Shown in pieces: positions 52,993 to 53,272 of a stretch of 53,272 nucleotides of DNA (within the stretch, counting starts at the first letter, position 1; every line of letters begins with the position of its first letter). The DNA lies in NCBI GenBank assembly GCA_937897645.1, contig CALCNV010000165.1, positions 1 to 53,272 on the forward strand, written 5' to 3'. Both the position numbers and the translations under genes were made by a program. The DNA is from an uncultured Lysobacteraceae bacterium. GTDB lineage: Bacteria; Pseudomonadota; Gammaproteobacteria; Xanthomonadales; Xanthomonadaceae. A model generated the notes under the pieces. It was not told the DNA's origin. It did no database searches and saw only the letters and a list, made by a program, of their open reading frames with translations.

Positions 52993-53010
52993 CGTTTCTG
53001 GAACTGAACA

Positions 53011-53272
53011 ATGATCACGATCACGCTCCCCGACGGCAGCCGCCGCGAGTTCGAAAACCCCGTCACCGTCATGGAAGTGGCCCAGTCCATCGGGGCCGGC
53101 CTTGCCAAGGCCACCGTGGCCGGCGCCGTCGACGGCAAGCTGGTCGACGCCAGCGACCGCATCGACCATGACGCCAGCCTGCGCATCATCACGCCCAAGG
53201 ACGAGGAGGGCGTGGAGATCATCCGCCACTCCTGCGCCCACCTGGTCGGCCATGCGGTGAAGCAGCTGTTCC
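53011..53272 (+). CDS. thrS: Threonyl-tRNA synthetase, 5' part (cut by window end)
   Basis: First 87 codons only. MITITLPDGSRREFENPVTVMEVAQSIGAGLAKATVAG is the TGS domain and IIRHSCAHLVGHAVKQLF starts the editing domain (HxxxH motif). Charges tRNA-Thr. The frame runs off the window. A weak GGAAC precedes ATG 53011. Normally followed by infC, rpmI and rplT. Confidence 0.96.
   Translation, partial: MITITLPDGSRREFENPVTVMEVAQSIGAGLAKATVAGAVDGKLVDASDRIDHDASLRIITPKDEEGVEIIRHSCAHLVGHAVKQLF

Overview
The window is a high-GC gammaproteobacterial chromosome segment. It most resembles Lysobacteraceae (Xanthomonadaceae): an Oar-type and several other TonB-dependent receptors (TBDRs), a YciK-like/YhgN pair, the fimT-pilVWXY1E minor pilin operon, uvrB, tRNA-Val next to thrS, and REP palindromes of the GGGAGCGGCTTCAGCCGC type. 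This placement comes from gene content and protein similarity by eye; no database was searched.

Layout. 1-1.65 kb: a tight operon of a CGFS monothiol glutaredoxin, an atypical SDR and a MarC/YhgN membrane protein. 1.9-6.6 kb: an Oar-like TBDR and the nucleotide nucleosidase PpnN. 6.8-14.8 kb: a LytS/AlgZ-type histidine kinase divergent from the type IV pilus tip operon fimT-pilV-pilW-pilX-pilY1-pilE. 14.9-33.9 kb: a probable inositol-phosphate utilisation locus. It holds a two-domain beta-propeller phytase divergent from a TBDR, two inositol dehydrogenases (IolG), an RpiR/IolR-type regulator, a full catabolic operon (IolC-IolJ fusion, IolD, IolE, IolB, IolA), an organophosphate:phosphate (OPA) antiporter, an inositol monophosphatase and a Tat-exported PhoD-like phosphatase. 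33.9-38.3 kb: a second TBDR, convergent with and overlapping the phosphatase gene, and divergent from a PepSY-response regulator-kinase operon. 38.4-48.6 kb: an IclR-controlled module (permease, thioesterase, alcohol dehydrogenase on one side; FadB-like enzyme, thiolase and TBDR on the other). 48.7-49.5 kb: a GNAT/DUF1778 toxin-antitoxin pair. 49.7 kb to end: tRNA-Asn, a solitary fimT-like gene, uvrB, tRNA-Val and the 5' end of thrS.

How the central genes could work together: phytate or its metal complexes cross the outer membrane by a TBDR. Phytase and the PhoD-like enzyme strip phosphates outside the cytoplasm. The OPA antiporter could import an inositol monophosphate in exchange for phosphate, the IMPase would release inositol, and IolG-E-D-B-C-J-A would convert it to DHAP, acetyl-CoA and CO2. 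No ordinary inositol permease is visible. TTCCA/TGGAA dyads lie in three control regions of the locus (phytase/TBDR, iolG/rpiR, and just before the OPA gene), suggesting one regulon. A Pho-box-like direct repeat sits in the promoter of the adjacent TBDR/two-component module. The enzyme chain is read directly from the protein families; the import step and the joint regulation are inference.
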